Counted from the stretch's first letter, positions 15,805-24,319 are shown. The stretch: 28,214 nt of DNA from Rhodocyclaceae bacterium UBA5602 (GCA_002424865.1 DILC01000032.1:1-28214), one strand, 5' to 3'. The notes: generated from the letters alone by a model not told the origin. Made by a program: numbers and translations.

Positions 15805-17037
15805 TTAATGACGCATTAACGCGTCCACCGGATCCAGCCGTGCGGCGCGCTGCGCAGGCAATAAGCCAAACACCAAGCCTGTCGCCAAAGCGGTCGCCAA
15901 GGCCGCAACCACGGCCCAGGCAGGCGCATAGGCAGGGAACACAGGAAACGCCCAACGCAAACCCCACGCCCCTAGCTGGCCTAAAAGATAGCCTGCCACT
16001 GCACCCGCTAAAGAGAGCATCGCCGCTTCCGTCAAAAAAATTTGCCGCAGGGTGTTGCCGCGCGCGCCCAGCGCCTTCATGAGGCCGATCTCCGCCCGAC
16101 GTTGCGTCACCGCCACCAGCATCACGTTCATCACCAATACACCGGCCACTAACAGGCTAATCGCCGCAATTCCCGCCACTGCAGCAGTTAGCGCGCCCAG
16201 CAGCTTGTCGAATGTGGCCAGCACCGCGTCTTGCGTGATCACGGTGACATCTTCTTCGCCGCCATGCCGCACCTTGATGATCGCCGTAACCTGGGTTTTG
16301 GCCGCTTCAATCTGATCACGCCCGCGCGCCTGGATCATGATGCGAAAAAGATTATTTGAATCAAATAAAGCTTGCGCCAAACCCACCGGCACAATCACCA
16401 GTTCATCGGTATTCATGCCCATGCCCTGGCCAGTGGATTTCAACACGCCAATCACACGCAAGCGGCGGTCGCCCAAGCGGATCAATTTGCCGACCGCCGC
16501 TTGATTGGCAAAAATATCCTTTTGTATCGTTGTACCGATCACGGCAACCGGCGAGCTGCCACGCCAGTCTTCATCTGGCAAAAACTTGCCTTGCGCCAAC
16601 TCATAATTTCGTATCGGCATAAAAGAAGCCGTGGAACCCACAGCCACGACTTCCCTTACGCGGCCGTTGGCGCTGATTTCCGAAGTCCCCACGATCAACG
16701 GCGCAACGCGTTGTATCGCCGGCGCGCGCAGCAAGGCGGCGGCATCATCCACCGTCAAATCGCGCGGCGTCGTGGTCATGCCATTGGCCGGATTAAACCC
16801 GCCCGTGGCCGAGCGCCCGGGCAGCACAATCACCAAATGACTGCCCAGGGAAGAAAATTGCGCCACCACATAACGCCGCGCACCATCACCTAGCGCCGTG
16901 AGCAAAACAACCGAGGCCACGCCAATGGCCATCGCCAGTATCGACAGCAGGGTGCGCAGGGGATATGCCGTCGCGGCGGCGCGCGCGAAGCGAAAAACAT
17001 CCATACGCCGCATGGTGCCAGGCTGCGTGTTATTCAT
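15805..17037 (-). CDS. MacB-like ABC transporter permease (first permease)
   Basis: Start chosen at the ATG at 17037, which overlaps the ATPase stop (ATGAATAA) by 8 bp; a GTG at 17049 is an alternative. The product has 410 residues. A first membrane helix (TLLSILAMAIGVASVVLLTA), MacB_PCD periplasmic domain and three C-terminal helices (AGIAAISLLVAGVLVMNVML; MLSLAGAVAGYLLGQLGAWG; AVVAALATALATGLVFGLLP) end in AARLDPVDALMRH. It is related to the following permease but clearly diverged from it, so the pair looks like an old duplication forming a heteromeric channel. Substrate unknown. Confidence 0.93.
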   Translation of the reverse strand: MNNTQPGTMRRMDVFRFARAAATAYPLRTLLSILAMAIGVASVVLLTALGDGARRYVVAQFSSLGSHLVIVLPGRSATGGFNPANGMTTTPRDLTVDDAAALLRAPAIQRVAPLIVGTSEISANGRVREVVAVGSTASFMPIRNYELAQGKFLPDEDWRGSSPVAVIGTTIQKDIFANQAAVGKLIRLGDRRLRVIGVLKSTGQGMGMNTDELVIVPVGLAQALFDSNNLFRIMIQARGRDQIEAAKTQVTAIIKVRHGGEEDVTVITQDAVLATFDKLLGALTAAVAGIAAISLLVAGVLVMNVMLVAVTQRRAEIGLMKALGARGNTLRQIFLTEAAMLSLAGAVAGYLLGQLGAWGLRWAFPVFPAYAPAWAVVAALATALATGLVFGLLPAQRAARLDPVDALMRH

Positions 17038-17764
17038 CCGTTGCCCCACCCTGCACCGGCATTTGCGGCGGATTATCGGCGCCCGCTTGCACGCTGTCCG
17101 CTTTCACCCGACCATCTTCCATGGTGATTTGCCGTCGCGCACGCGCCGCGAGTTTTGCGTCATGCGTCACGATAATGAGCGTCACGCCACTGGCGTTCAA
17201 GCCTTCGAGCAAATGGATCACTTCGTCGCCCGTGGCGCGATCCAGATTACCTGTGGGCTCATCCGCCAGCAATGCCGCAGGCTGCATGATGGTGGCACGC
17301 GCTATGGCCACGCGCTGGCGCTGGCCGCCCGAGAGCTCATCCGGCCGGTGATGCCCACGCGAGTCCAAACCAAAATTGCGCAAGGCTTGTTGCACGCGCC
17401 GCTCACGCACGCTGGCAGGCATACCGGCGAGCATCATGGGCAAGGCAATGTTTTCCGCCGCCGTCAAGCGCGGCACCAGATGAAAACTCTGGAACACAAA
17501 GCCGATGCGCCGACTGCGCACCGCGGCTTGCTCGTCCGGCGAGAGCGTGGTGACATCGCGCCCTTCCAGGTGATAAGTGCCGCTCGTCGGTTGATCGAGC
17601 AACCCCAATAAATTGAGCAAGGTGGATTTACCCGAACCTGATGGCCCCACCACGGCAACATATTCACCTGCCTCAATTTGCAGATCAATCCGCGCCAAGG
17701 CATGCACGCTGGATTCACCCAAATGGAAAACCCGCTCAATGCCCGCCAGAGAAATGAGTGCCAT
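17030..17764 (-). CDS. ABC transporter ATPase, MacB/LolD type
   Basis: The product is 244 residues with Walker A GPSGSGKSTLLNLLG, Q-loop FVFQSFHLVPRL, signature LSGGQRQRVAIARA, Walker B ALLADEPTGNLD and the H-loop VTHD. The GNLD after Walker B and the SFHLVPRLTAxEN segment are typical of LolD/MacB/FtsE-type ATPases that pair with FtsX-fold permeases. It starts 11 bp after the membrane fusion protein stop and its end overlaps the first permease, so translation is probably coupled. It drives the transporter from the cytoplasm. Confidence 0.95.
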   Translation of the reverse strand: MALISLAGIERVFHLGESSVHALARIDLQIEAGEYVAVVGPSGSGKSTLLNLLGLLDQPTSGTYHLEGRDVTTLSPDEQAAVRSRRIGFVFQSFHLVPRLTAAENIALPMMLAGMPASVRERRVQQALRNFGLDSRGHHRPDELSGGQRQRVAIARATIMQPAALLADEPTGNLDRATGDEVIHLLEGLNASGVTLIIVTHDAKLAARARRQITMEDGRVKADSVQAGADNPPQMPVQGGATDE

Positions 17765-17775
17765 GTTAGCGCTTG

Positions 17776-18966
17776 TTATTTCGCGATAGCTTTAGCTGAC
17801 TGGCTGGCAACTTCCGCCGTCGCGCGAGCGCCGACTTTTACGCCCGCCCGCTCTAACGACATCACCACGCGATCGCCGCGCTTTAAGCCTTCCAGTATCT
17901 CGGTGTATTCCCAATTCGCCAGGCCGGTTTTGAGTTTTCGCTCCTCTAATTTACCTGTGGCTTTATCACCCGCATCAGGATTCAGCACCAATACGCGGCT
18001 GCCTTCCATAATCGCAGCAGTCGGCACACGCAAGACAGCATCCTTCTGCCGCAACACGATTTCCACGTCCGCGCTGTAGCCGACCAATAACTGCGTCGTC
18101 GGCACATCAAAATCGACTTCCACATCCACCGTGCGCGCTTGTTTTTCAACCGCCAGCACATACGGCGCGACCCGCCGCACATGCCCGGCCAAGGGCTGCA
18201 GGGGCAATGCATCCAGCGTGACACGCACCGGCAAACCGGCCGTAATCTTGGGCGCATCCACTTCGTCCATCGGCGCCTTGACGTACAGGCAACTCGAATC
18301 CATCAAATCAATCGCCGGCGGGGTTTGCACGCCAGGCGGCGATGGTGTGGAATATTCGCCCAGCTCGCCGACAATCTTGGCCACCGTGCCATCAAACGGC
18401 GCAATCAACACCGTGCGCTGCTGCTCGGTTTTGGCGAGCGCTACCCGCGCTTGTGCCTGCACCACATCGGCACGCGCGCTGGCGCAAGCCGAACGCCGCG
18501 CATCCGCTTCGCTCCTGGCCGCATCCTCACGCGCAACGGACACGTAACCTTGCGCGCGCAACAGCGCCTGGCGTTTGGCCTCACGCTCGGCATTCGCCGC
18601 GACCACACACTGCTCATTCACGCGTTGAGAGGCCAGGGCAAGCTGCGTTTCTGCCACATATTGCTGCGCCTTTTGGTCCTCATTCCACAGCTTCATCAAC
18701 AGCTGGCCTTTTTTAACACGATCGCCTTCCTTGACGCCCAGATAGGCAATTCGCCCGCCAGTGATGGCCGACAAGCGCGTACGCTGGCAGGCTTCTACCG
18801 TGCCGGCACGGGTATTCACGACCGTGGCATCCACCCTGCCGACATCAACGGCATGCAAAACCACCGGCACAGTTTCAGGGCGCATCAACCACCAAACACC
18901 TGCAGAAATGACGAGAAGAACCAGCAAAGCCAGCAGAATGCGTCGCAAGGCGGGAGAAGTTTCCAT
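17776..18966 (-). CDS. Periplasmic adaptor (membrane fusion protein), MacA/HlyD family
   Basis: The product is about 396 residues from the ATG at 18966; an upstream ATG at 18984 would add six. Neither has a good ribosome site. One N-terminal membrane anchor (RILLALLVLLVISAGVWWLM) is followed by a lipoyl half (GGRIAYLGVKEGDRVKKGQL), an alpha-helical hairpin (about 110-200, many Ala, Gln and Arg), the second lipoyl half (IAPFDGTVAKIVGELGEY) and beta-barrel domains (PVRVTLDALPLQPLAGHVRR). It would link the inner-membrane permeases to an outer-membrane channel. It is the first gene of the four-gene efflux operon. Confidence 0.92.
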   Translation of the reverse strand: METSPALRRILLALLVLLVISAGVWWLMRPETVPVVLHAVDVGRVDATVVNTRAGTVEACQRTRLSAITGGRIAYLGVKEGDRVKKGQLLMKLWNEDQKAQQYVAETQLALASQRVNEQCVVAANAEREAKRQALLRAQGYVSVAREDAARSEADARRSACASARADVVQAQARVALAKTEQQRTVLIAPFDGTVAKIVGELGEYSTPSPPGVQTPPAIDLMDSSCLYVKAPMDEVDAPKITAGLPVRVTLDALPLQPLAGHVRRVAPYVLAVEKQARTVDVEVDFDVPTTQLLVGYSADVEIVLRQKDAVLRVPTAAIMEGSRVLVLNPDAGDKATGKLEERKLKTGLANWEYTEILEGLKRGDRVVMSLERAGVKVGARATAEVASQSAKAIAK

Positions 18967-18999
18967 AGCGTGATTATGCCGCATTTAGCGCCAGGCTTT

Positions 19000-19008
19000 T
19001 GCTATCAT
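19000..19008 (+). promoter_or_regulatory. Possible extended -10 promoter for the ArsC-family gene
   Basis: TGCTATCAT has the TGn extension plus a TATCAT -10 box, and lies about 48 bp before the ATG at 19056 in the space between divergent genes. No good -35 is seen, as expected for an extended -10. Confidence 0.4.
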
Positions 19009-19055
19009 TCCGCCCCACGCATTTCTTCGCTCCATTCCTCAAAAGACGCTTAATC

Positions 19056-19403
19056 ATGGTCAAAATCTACGGCATCAAGAACTGCGACACGATGAAAAAA
19101 GCCTTCGCCTGGTGTGAAGGAAACAGTGTCGGCTATGAGTTCCACGACTACAAAAAACTCGGCGTGCCGCGCGAAAAACTTATCGCCTGGTGTCGCGCCC
19201 TGGGCTGGCAAACCCTGGTCAATACCAAGGGCACGACCTGGCGCAAACTGCCCCCCGCGCAACAAGCGATTACGACACAGGGGCAAGCCGTCACCCTGAT
19301 GCTGGAACACCCCAGCGTCATACGCCGCCCGGTGGTTGAAAATGAGGCAGGGCAAGTGCTTGTCGGCTTTGACCCCACCTTGTTCGACAGTTTCGTGCGT
19401 TGA
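19056..19403 (+). CDS. ArsC/Spx-family thioredoxin-fold protein (YffB-like)
   Basis: Start taken at the ATG at 19056 (MVKIYGIKNCDTM), giving 115 residues, the family's usual size; an upstream in-frame extension is unlike the family. The active-site Cys lies in YGIKNCDTMKKAFAW, and the C-terminal part (HPSVIRRPVVE then VLVGFDPTLF) carries the conserved Arg-Arg-Pro motif of ArsC-like proteins. YffB-type proteins are glutathione-linked thioredoxin-fold proteins of unclear substrate and are not proven arsenate reductases; no ars genes are nearby. It is followed by hslO on the same strand. Confidence 0.88.
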   Translation: MVKIYGIKNCDTMKKAFAWCEGNSVGYEFHDYKKLGVPREKLIAWCRALGWQTLVNTKGTTWRKLPPAQQAITTQGQAVTLMLEHPSVIRRPVVENEAGQVLVGFDPTLFDSFVR

Positions 19404-19471
19404 AAATCGCATCCCGTACGTCCCACAACGCTGCCACACCGCCCGCCCGCCAGTTTTTCCACTCATACCCT

Positions 19472-20425
19472 ATGGACACGATTCACCGCTTTCTGCTTGA
19501 AGACCTCGACATCCGTGGCGGCCTCGTCCGGCTTGGCCCCGCTTGGCGCGCCATGTGCCATGTGCGCCCCTACGCGCCCGCCACACGCAATTTATTGGGC
19601 GAGCTGGCAGCGGTGACCACACTCATCGGCAGCCATTTAAAAACCCCTGGCCGCGTGCGCTTTCAACTCCAGGGCACGGGACCCGTATCGCTGCTGGTGA
19701 TGGATTGCGACGAACAACTGCGCCTGCGTGGCATGGCACGCAGTACGCTGGAAGAAACCGCCCCGTTTTTGACCAAAGAAATTCATTCTGACGCCGTCTC
19801 GCCAGCGCGTCCCGCAGGCAGTCCACTTGGGGTATCGACTTTTTTTACCTCCGCTTCGACAGTCGCGCCACCAACGGCCAAAGACCTGCTGGGCGACGGC
19901 CAGCTCATGCTCACGCTACAAACGGCCAAAGGCGAGCCCTACCAAAGCCTCGTGCCCAATGATGGCGACACCATGGCGCAGATTTTTGAGCATTACCTCA
20001 CGCAGTCCGAGCAACTCGCCTCCCGCCTGTGGCTGGCGGCAGATGGCGAGACCGCCTGCGGCCTGTTTTTGCAAAAGCTGCCGGACGCTGACCTGCGCGA
20101 CATTGATGGCTGGAACCGTATCGAACAACTAGCCAGTACCGTCACAGCCAACGAGCTCTCCCTGCCTGCCGAAACCCTGCTCACACGCCTGTTTAGCCAG
20201 GAAAATATCCGTCTTTATCCTGCGCGTACGGTGACCTGGCATTGTCCGCGCGACGAGGACAAAATCCGCAATCTGCTGCTCACCATGGGCCGTGACGAAG
20301 TTGCCGATATGCTGGAAGAAGCGCAAGAGATCACCATCGCGGATGAAATCTGCGGCCACGAATACCGCTTTGGGCCGGAGATTATCGACGAGCTGTTTCC
20401 ACCTGCCGGGCGCGTCCTGCACTGA
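19472..20425 (+). CDS. hslO: Hsp33-family chaperone with incomplete zinc-binding cysteines
   Basis: The start at the ATG at 19472 gives 317 residues (MDTIHRFLLEDLDIRGGLVR), matching the conserved Hsp33 N-terminus; a TTG at 19400 is less likely. Domain features include ELAAVTTLIGSHLKTPGRV, LQGTGPVSLLVMDCDEQLR and the C-terminal redox-switch region. Canonical Hsp33 has four zinc Cys as CxC and CxxC. Here the first pair reads C258-P-R260 and the second D291-E-I-C294, so two ligands are lost. Hsp33 is a redox-activated cytoplasmic holdase; this one may have altered activation. It lies 68 bp after the ArsC-family gene, probably cotranscribed. Confidence 0.9.
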   Translation: MDTIHRFLLEDLDIRGGLVRLGPAWRAMCHVRPYAPATRNLLGELAAVTTLIGSHLKTPGRVRFQLQGTGPVSLLVMDCDEQLRLRGMARSTLEETAPFLTKEIHSDAVSPARPAGSPLGVSTFFTSASTVAPPTAKDLLGDGQLMLTLQTAKGEPYQSLVPNDGDTMAQIFEHYLTQSEQLASRLWLAADGETACGLFLQKLPDADLRDIDGWNRIEQLASTVTANELSLPAETLLTRLFSQENIRLYPARTVTWHCPRDEDKIRNLLLTMGRDEVADMLEEAQEITIADEICGHEYRFGPEIIDELFPPAGRVLH

Positions 20426-20462
20426 CTTGACCTGAGCGCAACCGGCCACGCAACAATAAAAC

Positions 20463-21101
20463 CTATTGCAGCTTTACCCCCGTCTTGGCTTGAAGCTGCT
20501 CCATAGTCACGCCCGGGGCGAACTCAACCACTTTCAGCCCGGTTGGGGTCACATCCATCACGGCCAGATCCGTAATGATGCGATCCACCACCCCTTTGCC
20601 GGTAAGCGGCAAGGTGCACTCTGGCAAAATTTTCAGGTCTTCGCTGCCATCCTTCTTTTTTGCCACGTGTTCCATCAGCACGATGACGCGTTTGACACCC
20701 GCGACCAAGTCCATCGCGCCGCCCATGCCCTTGACCATTTTGCCAGGGATCATCCAGTTCGCCAGATCGCCATGTTCCGTGACTTGCATGGCGCCCAGGA
20801 TGCTGAGATTGACTTTCCCGCCACGGATCATGGCAAAGCTCTCGTCACTGCCAAAAATGGACGAACCCGGGATGGTCGTCACAGTTTGCTTGCCGGCGTT
20901 GATCAAGTCCGCGTCCACTTCATCCGCCGTAGGAAACGGGCCAATGCCCAGCATGCCATTTTCACTTTGCAGCCACACCTCCATGTGGCCCGGCACATGG
21001 TTGGCCACCAGCGTTGGCAGGCCGATGCCAAGATTCACATAAAAGCCGTCTTGCAGCTCCTGCGCGGCGCGCGCTGCCATTTGCTCATGATCCCAAGCCA
21101 T
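20463..21101 (-). CDS. scoB: Succinyl-CoA:3-ketoacid CoA-transferase, subunit B
   Basis: The product is 212 residues. The catalytic Glu lies in LQSENGMLGIGP, and the family motifs GFYVNLGIGLPTLVAN and GGAMDLVAGVKRVIVLMEH are present. With subunit A it moves CoA from succinyl-CoA to acetoacetate (or the reverse), feeding thiolase and acetyl-CoA metabolism. The start is supported by AAGGAG upstream and lies inside the 3' end of scoA (17-bp overlap), so expression is coupled. Its 3' end converges with hslO. Confidence 0.95.
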   Translation of the reverse strand: MAWDHEQMAARAAQELQDGFYVNLGIGLPTLVANHVPGHMEVWLQSENGMLGIGPFPTADEVDADLINAGKQTVTTIPGSSIFGSDESFAMIRGGKVNLSILGAMQVTEHGDLANWMIPGKMVKGMGGAMDLVAGVKRVIVLMEHVAKKKDGSEDLKILPECTLPLTGKGVVDRIITDLAVMDVTPTGLKVVEFAPGVTMEQLQAKTGVKLQ

Positions 21102-21810
21102 CTCGGCTCTCCTTCTTTTCAGTTAGCGTCACGCGTTCAATCCGTTTTTCCGGGTTCGGGTTATGCACAATGCGATGCACATAAATGCCGGGGAGGTGCA
21201 CCTGATCCGGGTCTATCGCGCCTGTATCGACAATATGCTCAACTTCCACAATGCATATTCTGCCGGCCATCGCGACAGCGGGATTAAAGTTGCGCGCGGT
21301 GCGGCGGAATTGCAGGTTGCCGGATTTATCCGCCACATGCGCTTTAACCAGCGAGACATCCGGCACCAGGCTATGTTCGAGCACATAGGTGCCATCTTCA
21401 AACTCACGCAACTCCTTGCCTTCGGCCACGAGCGTGCCCACGCCTGTCTTGGTAAAAAAGGCCGGGATACCCGCGCCGCCTGCGCGCAGCTTTTCAGCCA
21501 GGGTGCCTTGCGGCGTGAGCTCAACATCCAGCTCGCCGGAAATGAACTGACGCTCAAACTCCTTGTTTTCGCCCACATAGCTGGCGATCATTTTCTTGAC
21601 CTGCCGGGATTCAAGCAGTTTGCCCAGGCCAAAACCATCGACGCCGGCATTGTTTGAGACTGCGGTGATGTTTTTAATGCCACTGGCCAGCAAGGCGTCT
21701 ATCAAGGCTTCGGGAATGCCGCACAGGCCAAACCCGCCCACGGCAATCAACTGCCCGTCTTTCACCACGCCATCGAGCGCTGCGGTGGCTGAAGGAAAAA
21801 TTTTATTCAT
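21085..21810 (-). CDS. scoA: Succinyl-CoA:3-ketoacid CoA-transferase, subunit A
   Basis: The product is 241 residues. The N-terminal glycine-rich CoA-binding region reads GGFGLCGIPEALIDAL, followed by NNAGVDGFGLG and SYVGENKEFERQF, all typical of SCOT alpha subunits. It is the partner of the following scoB. The nearby ETF, ETF-QO and acyl-CoA dehydrogenase genes suggest a role in oxidising ketone bodies, fatty or branched acids. Dispersed repeat copy 3 lies about 115 bp upstream. Confidence 0.95.
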   Translation of the reverse strand: MNKIFPSATAALDGVVKDGQLIAVGGFGLCGIPEALIDALLASGIKNITAVSNNAGVDGFGLGKLLESRQVKKMIASYVGENKEFERQFISGELDVELTPQGTLAEKLRAGGAGIPAFFTKTGVGTLVAEGKELREFEDGTYVLEHSLVPDVSLVKAHVADKSGNLQFRRTARNFNPAVAMAGRICIVEVEHIVDTGAIDPDQVHLPGIYVHRIVHNPNPEKRIERVTLTEKKESRDGLGS

Positions 21811-21924
21811 ATACGCCCTTTATCAAAAATCAAACTACCCGCTGAATAAATTAACGCCACCTGAATCGCATCTTGCCAGAGCGGCTGTTGCTGTCAAACT
21901 TCACGAACAAAGCCGCCTATGCCG

Positions 21925-22120
21925 ACCTAACGCTCATGGCAAGCAAATACCACCCGCTGATGATGAAACAGGCGACATGCAGCCTAAAGGCCCGCCCCTC
22001 CCATCCGCGAGGCAAATTCCCGCCCCCTCCCAACCTCCCCCGCACGGGGGAGGCGACTGTCTGGCTCGCTGCGCGAGAGGCGTGGCCCGGCGCCCAATGG
22101 CGTTGTTTCACGTTAAAAAA
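21925..22120 (+). repeat. Dispersed repeat, copy 3
   Basis: This copy of about 196 bp runs from ACCTAACGCTCATGGCAAGC to GTTTCACGTTAAAAAA, in the same orientation as copy 1. The internal hairpin CCTCCCCCGCACGGGGGAGG is at 22036-22055. Its right end carries the stop codon and the last two Phe codons of the thioesterase gene. It explains most of the 302-bp gap between scoA and the thioesterase; no other gene is seen there. Confidence 0.93.
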
Positions 22121-22547
22121 AGGCTTGGCGCAAAGATTCGGGCAACGGAATAGATCGCCCGCTCGTTTTATCAATCCACACCAATTTGGCTTCACCCATG
22201 GCAAACAGGCGCTCGTCATCCGTGCGCCGCACCTCATAAAACGTTGGCAAACTGCTGCGCCCGGGCTGGCCGATAAAAACATCGCAAATGATATTGCCAG
22301 GATAGGTGAGCGGCCTCAAAAAGGCACAACTAGCAGTCACCAGCACAGCGCCTTGATTGCTCTCCTTGCGTTCTTCCGCACACATCGCATCCAGCCACTC
22401 CACGCGCGCCTGCTCCATGTAGCGAAAATACAGCGTGTTATTGATGTGGTTCATGGCATCCTGATCGCCCCAGCGCAAGGGCATCTCGCTGCGATAAACC
22501 AAGCGGCGATTGGCATCCGTTGCCGCCGGGGTGGCTTCAAATCTCAT
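22113..22547 (-). CDS. Acyl-CoA thioesterase, 4HBT hotdog family (YbgC-like)
   Basis: The product is 144 residues. The region RWGDQDAMNHINNTLYFRYM followed by EQARVEWLD matches the 4HBT active-site helix, with predicted catalytic Asp30. The hotdog strands appear as VLVTASCAFLRPLTYPGNII and FAMGEAKLVWIDKTSGRSIP. Such enzymes hydrolyse small or aromatic acyl-CoA esters; the exact substrate is unknown. It diverges from the ETF-QO gene with 77 bp between the starts, which suggests a shared regulatory region in acyl-CoA metabolism. Its stop codon lies in the end of repeat copy 3. Confidence 0.9.
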   Translation of the reverse strand: MRFEATPAATDANRRLVYRSEMPLRWGDQDAMNHINNTLYFRYMEQARVEWLDAMCAEERKESNQGAVLVTASCAFLRPLTYPGNIICDVFIGQPGRSSLPTFYEVRRTDDERLFAMGEAKLVWIDKTSGRSIPLPESLRQAFF

Positions 22548-22578
22548 CAGATTTATCCATCGGGTTGAACAAGCGCTT

Positions 22579-22588
22579 GATTATAATC
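22579..22588. promoter_or_regulatory. Palindromic -10 box (GATTATAATC) between divergent genes
   Basis: TATAAT reads on both strands within a perfect 10-bp palindrome, 37 bp before the ETF-QO start and about 30 bp before the thioesterase start. A weak TTGAAC at 22565-22570 is too close to serve as a -35. It could serve either or both directions. Confidence 0.42.
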
Positions 22589-22624
22589 AGCGGATTGAAT
22601 TTTCCTCGACCAAGAAGGACTGAC

Positions 22625-24256
22625 ATGCAACGCGAAGCCATGGAATTTGATGTTTTAATTGTCGGCGGCGGCCCCGCCGGGCTCTCGGCAGCCATGCGGC
22701 TCAAGCAAATCAACCCGGAAATCAGCGTGTGCCTGATCGAAAAAGGCGCAGAAATCGGCGCACATATCCTTTCTGGCGCTGTCATGGATCCGCATGCGCT
22801 CACCGAACTCATCCCCGACTGGCAGGAAAAAAACGCGCCATTGGACACGCCCGTCACGCGCGATCAATTTACCTTTCTCACCGCCACAGGCAGCATGAAT
22901 TTGCCCAACTTCATGCTGCCTGCCTGTTTTCAAAACCATGGCAACTACATCATCAGCCTGGGACAAGTATGCCGCTGGCTCGCCACGGAGGCCGAAGCCC
23001 TGGGCGTGGATATTTTCCCCGGCTTTGCCGGCGCTGAAGTGCTTTACGCCGAAAACGGCGCGGTGCGTGGCGTGTCCACAGGCGACATGGGGGTAAAGCG
23101 CAATGGCGAACAAGGCGCGGCCTACCAGCCGGGCATGGATTTGCTGGCCAAATACACCTTGTTTGCCGAAGGCTGCCGTGGGCACCTGGGCAAGCAGCTG
23201 GAAAAACAATTTAACCTGCGCGAACAAGCCGACCCGCAAACTTATGCCCTGGGGATTAAAGAATTGTGGGAAGTGCCCGCGGCCCAGCACGAAAAGGGCT
23301 TGGTCATGCACACTGCCGGCTGGCCTTTGAGCCGCGACACGTATGGCGGCGGCTTTATTTATCATCTGGCGGATAACCAAGTGGCCATTGGCTTGGTCGT
23401 CGGTTTAGGCTACAGCAATCCCTACCTGTCGCCGTTTGAAGAAATGCAGCGCTTGAAAACGCATGCCAAAATTGCATCCATGCTCATGGGCGGCAAGCGC
23501 ATTGCCTACGGCGCTCGCGCGCTGGCCGCCGGTGGCCTGCAGTCGCTGCCGCAGCTTGAGTTTCCGGGCGGCGCGCTCATTGGCGACGATGCGGGTTTAC
23601 TCGTCGCCTCGCGCATCAAGGGTAGCCATGCGGCGATCAAGAGCGGCATGCTGGCCGCTGAAGCCGCTGCCGCAGCGCTCGCGGCCAATCGCGCCAATGA
23701 CGCGCTCACCGCCTACCCCGAGGCTTTGCGTGCTTCCTGGCTGCATGACGAACTGCACACCGCCCGCAACTTCAAACCCTGGATGGCCAAGGGACTTGTC
23801 ACCGGCTCGGTGATGTTCGGCATAGATCAAATTCTGCTACGCGGCAAAGCGCCATGGACGCTGCATAACACAGCCGACCACACCAAATTGAAGCCTGCGG
23901 CAAGCTGCACGCCCATCGACTATCCCAAAGCCGACGGTGTGCTGACTTTTGATCGCTTGTCCTCTGTCTTTTTGTCGAACACCAACCACGAAGAAGATCA
24001 GCCCTGCCACTTGCAACTCAAGAATGTCGATGTGCCGATCAGCACCAACTTGGCGATTTACGATGCCCCTGAGCAGCGCTATTGCCCGGCCGGCGTCTAT
24101 GAAATCGTAAGGGACGCCGATGCGTCCAGCCCGCGCTTGCAAATCAACGCGCAAAACTGCGTGCATTGCAAAACCTGCGACATCAAAGACCCCACGCAAA
24201 ACATCAACTGGGTGGCGCCACAAGGAGGCGAAGGGCCGATTTATCAACAGATGTAA
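22625..24256 (+). CDS. Electron transfer flavoprotein:ubiquinone oxidoreductase
   Basis: Start chosen at the ATG at 22625 (543 residues), with AAGGA at 22614-22618; the longer frame to 22520 is antisense to the thioesterase. The N-terminal FAD motif is VLIVGGGPAGLSAAMRL. The quinone-binding part and the second FAD part (GALIGDDAGLLVASRIKGSH) follow. The C-terminal 4Fe-4S cluster cysteines are C487 (YCPAGVYE), C512, C515 and C518 (NCVHCKTCDIKDP). ETF-QO is a monotopic inner-membrane enzyme that moves electrons from reduced EtfAB to ubiquinone. The etfAB and acyl-CoA dehydrogenase genes lie 0.7-4 kb downstream, so the pathway is complete here. Confidence 0.97.
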   Translation: MQREAMEFDVLIVGGGPAGLSAAMRLKQINPEISVCLIEKGAEIGAHILSGAVMDPHALTELIPDWQEKNAPLDTPVTRDQFTFLTATGSMNLPNFMLPACFQNHGNYIISLGQVCRWLATEAEALGVDIFPGFAGAEVLYAENGAVRGVSTGDMGVKRNGEQGAAYQPGMDLLAKYTLFAEGCRGHLGKQLEKQFNLREQADPQTYALGIKELWEVPAAQHEKGLVMHTAGWPLSRDTYGGGFIYHLADNQVAIGLVVGLGYSNPYLSPFEEMQRLKTHAKIASMLMGGKRIAYGARALAAGGLQSLPQLEFPGGALIGDDAGLLVASRIKGSHAAIKSGMLAAEAAAAALAANRANDALTAYPEALRASWLHDELHTARNFKPWMAKGLVTGSVMFGIDQILLRGKAPWTLHNTADHTKLKPAASCTPIDYPKADGVLTFDRLSSVFLSNTNHEEDQPCHLQLKNVDVPISTNLAIYDAPEQRYCPAGVYEIVRDADASSPRLQINAQNCVHCKTCDIKDPTQNINWVAPQGGEGPIYQQM

Positions 24257-24263
24257 TCATCCA

Positions 24264-24301
24264 CCCATAAAAAACCCCGCTTCAGCGGGGTTTTTTATGG
24301 G
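24264..24301. terminator. Bidirectional rho-independent terminator
   Basis: This is a perfect 17-bp stem with a TTCA loop (CCATAAAAAACCCCGC on the left arm). It has A-run and T-run flanks on both strands, so it can end ETF-QO transcription (+) and the convergent ComEA-like gene (-). Confidence 0.93.
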
Positions 24302-24319
24302 TGCGGAAGACAAGGGAAA

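Noticed and set aside
22520..22624. Extension of the ETF-QO gene upstream of 22625
   Set aside because: It overlaps the thioesterase start region antisense and is unlike the family's N-terminus; AAGGA supports the ATG at 22625.
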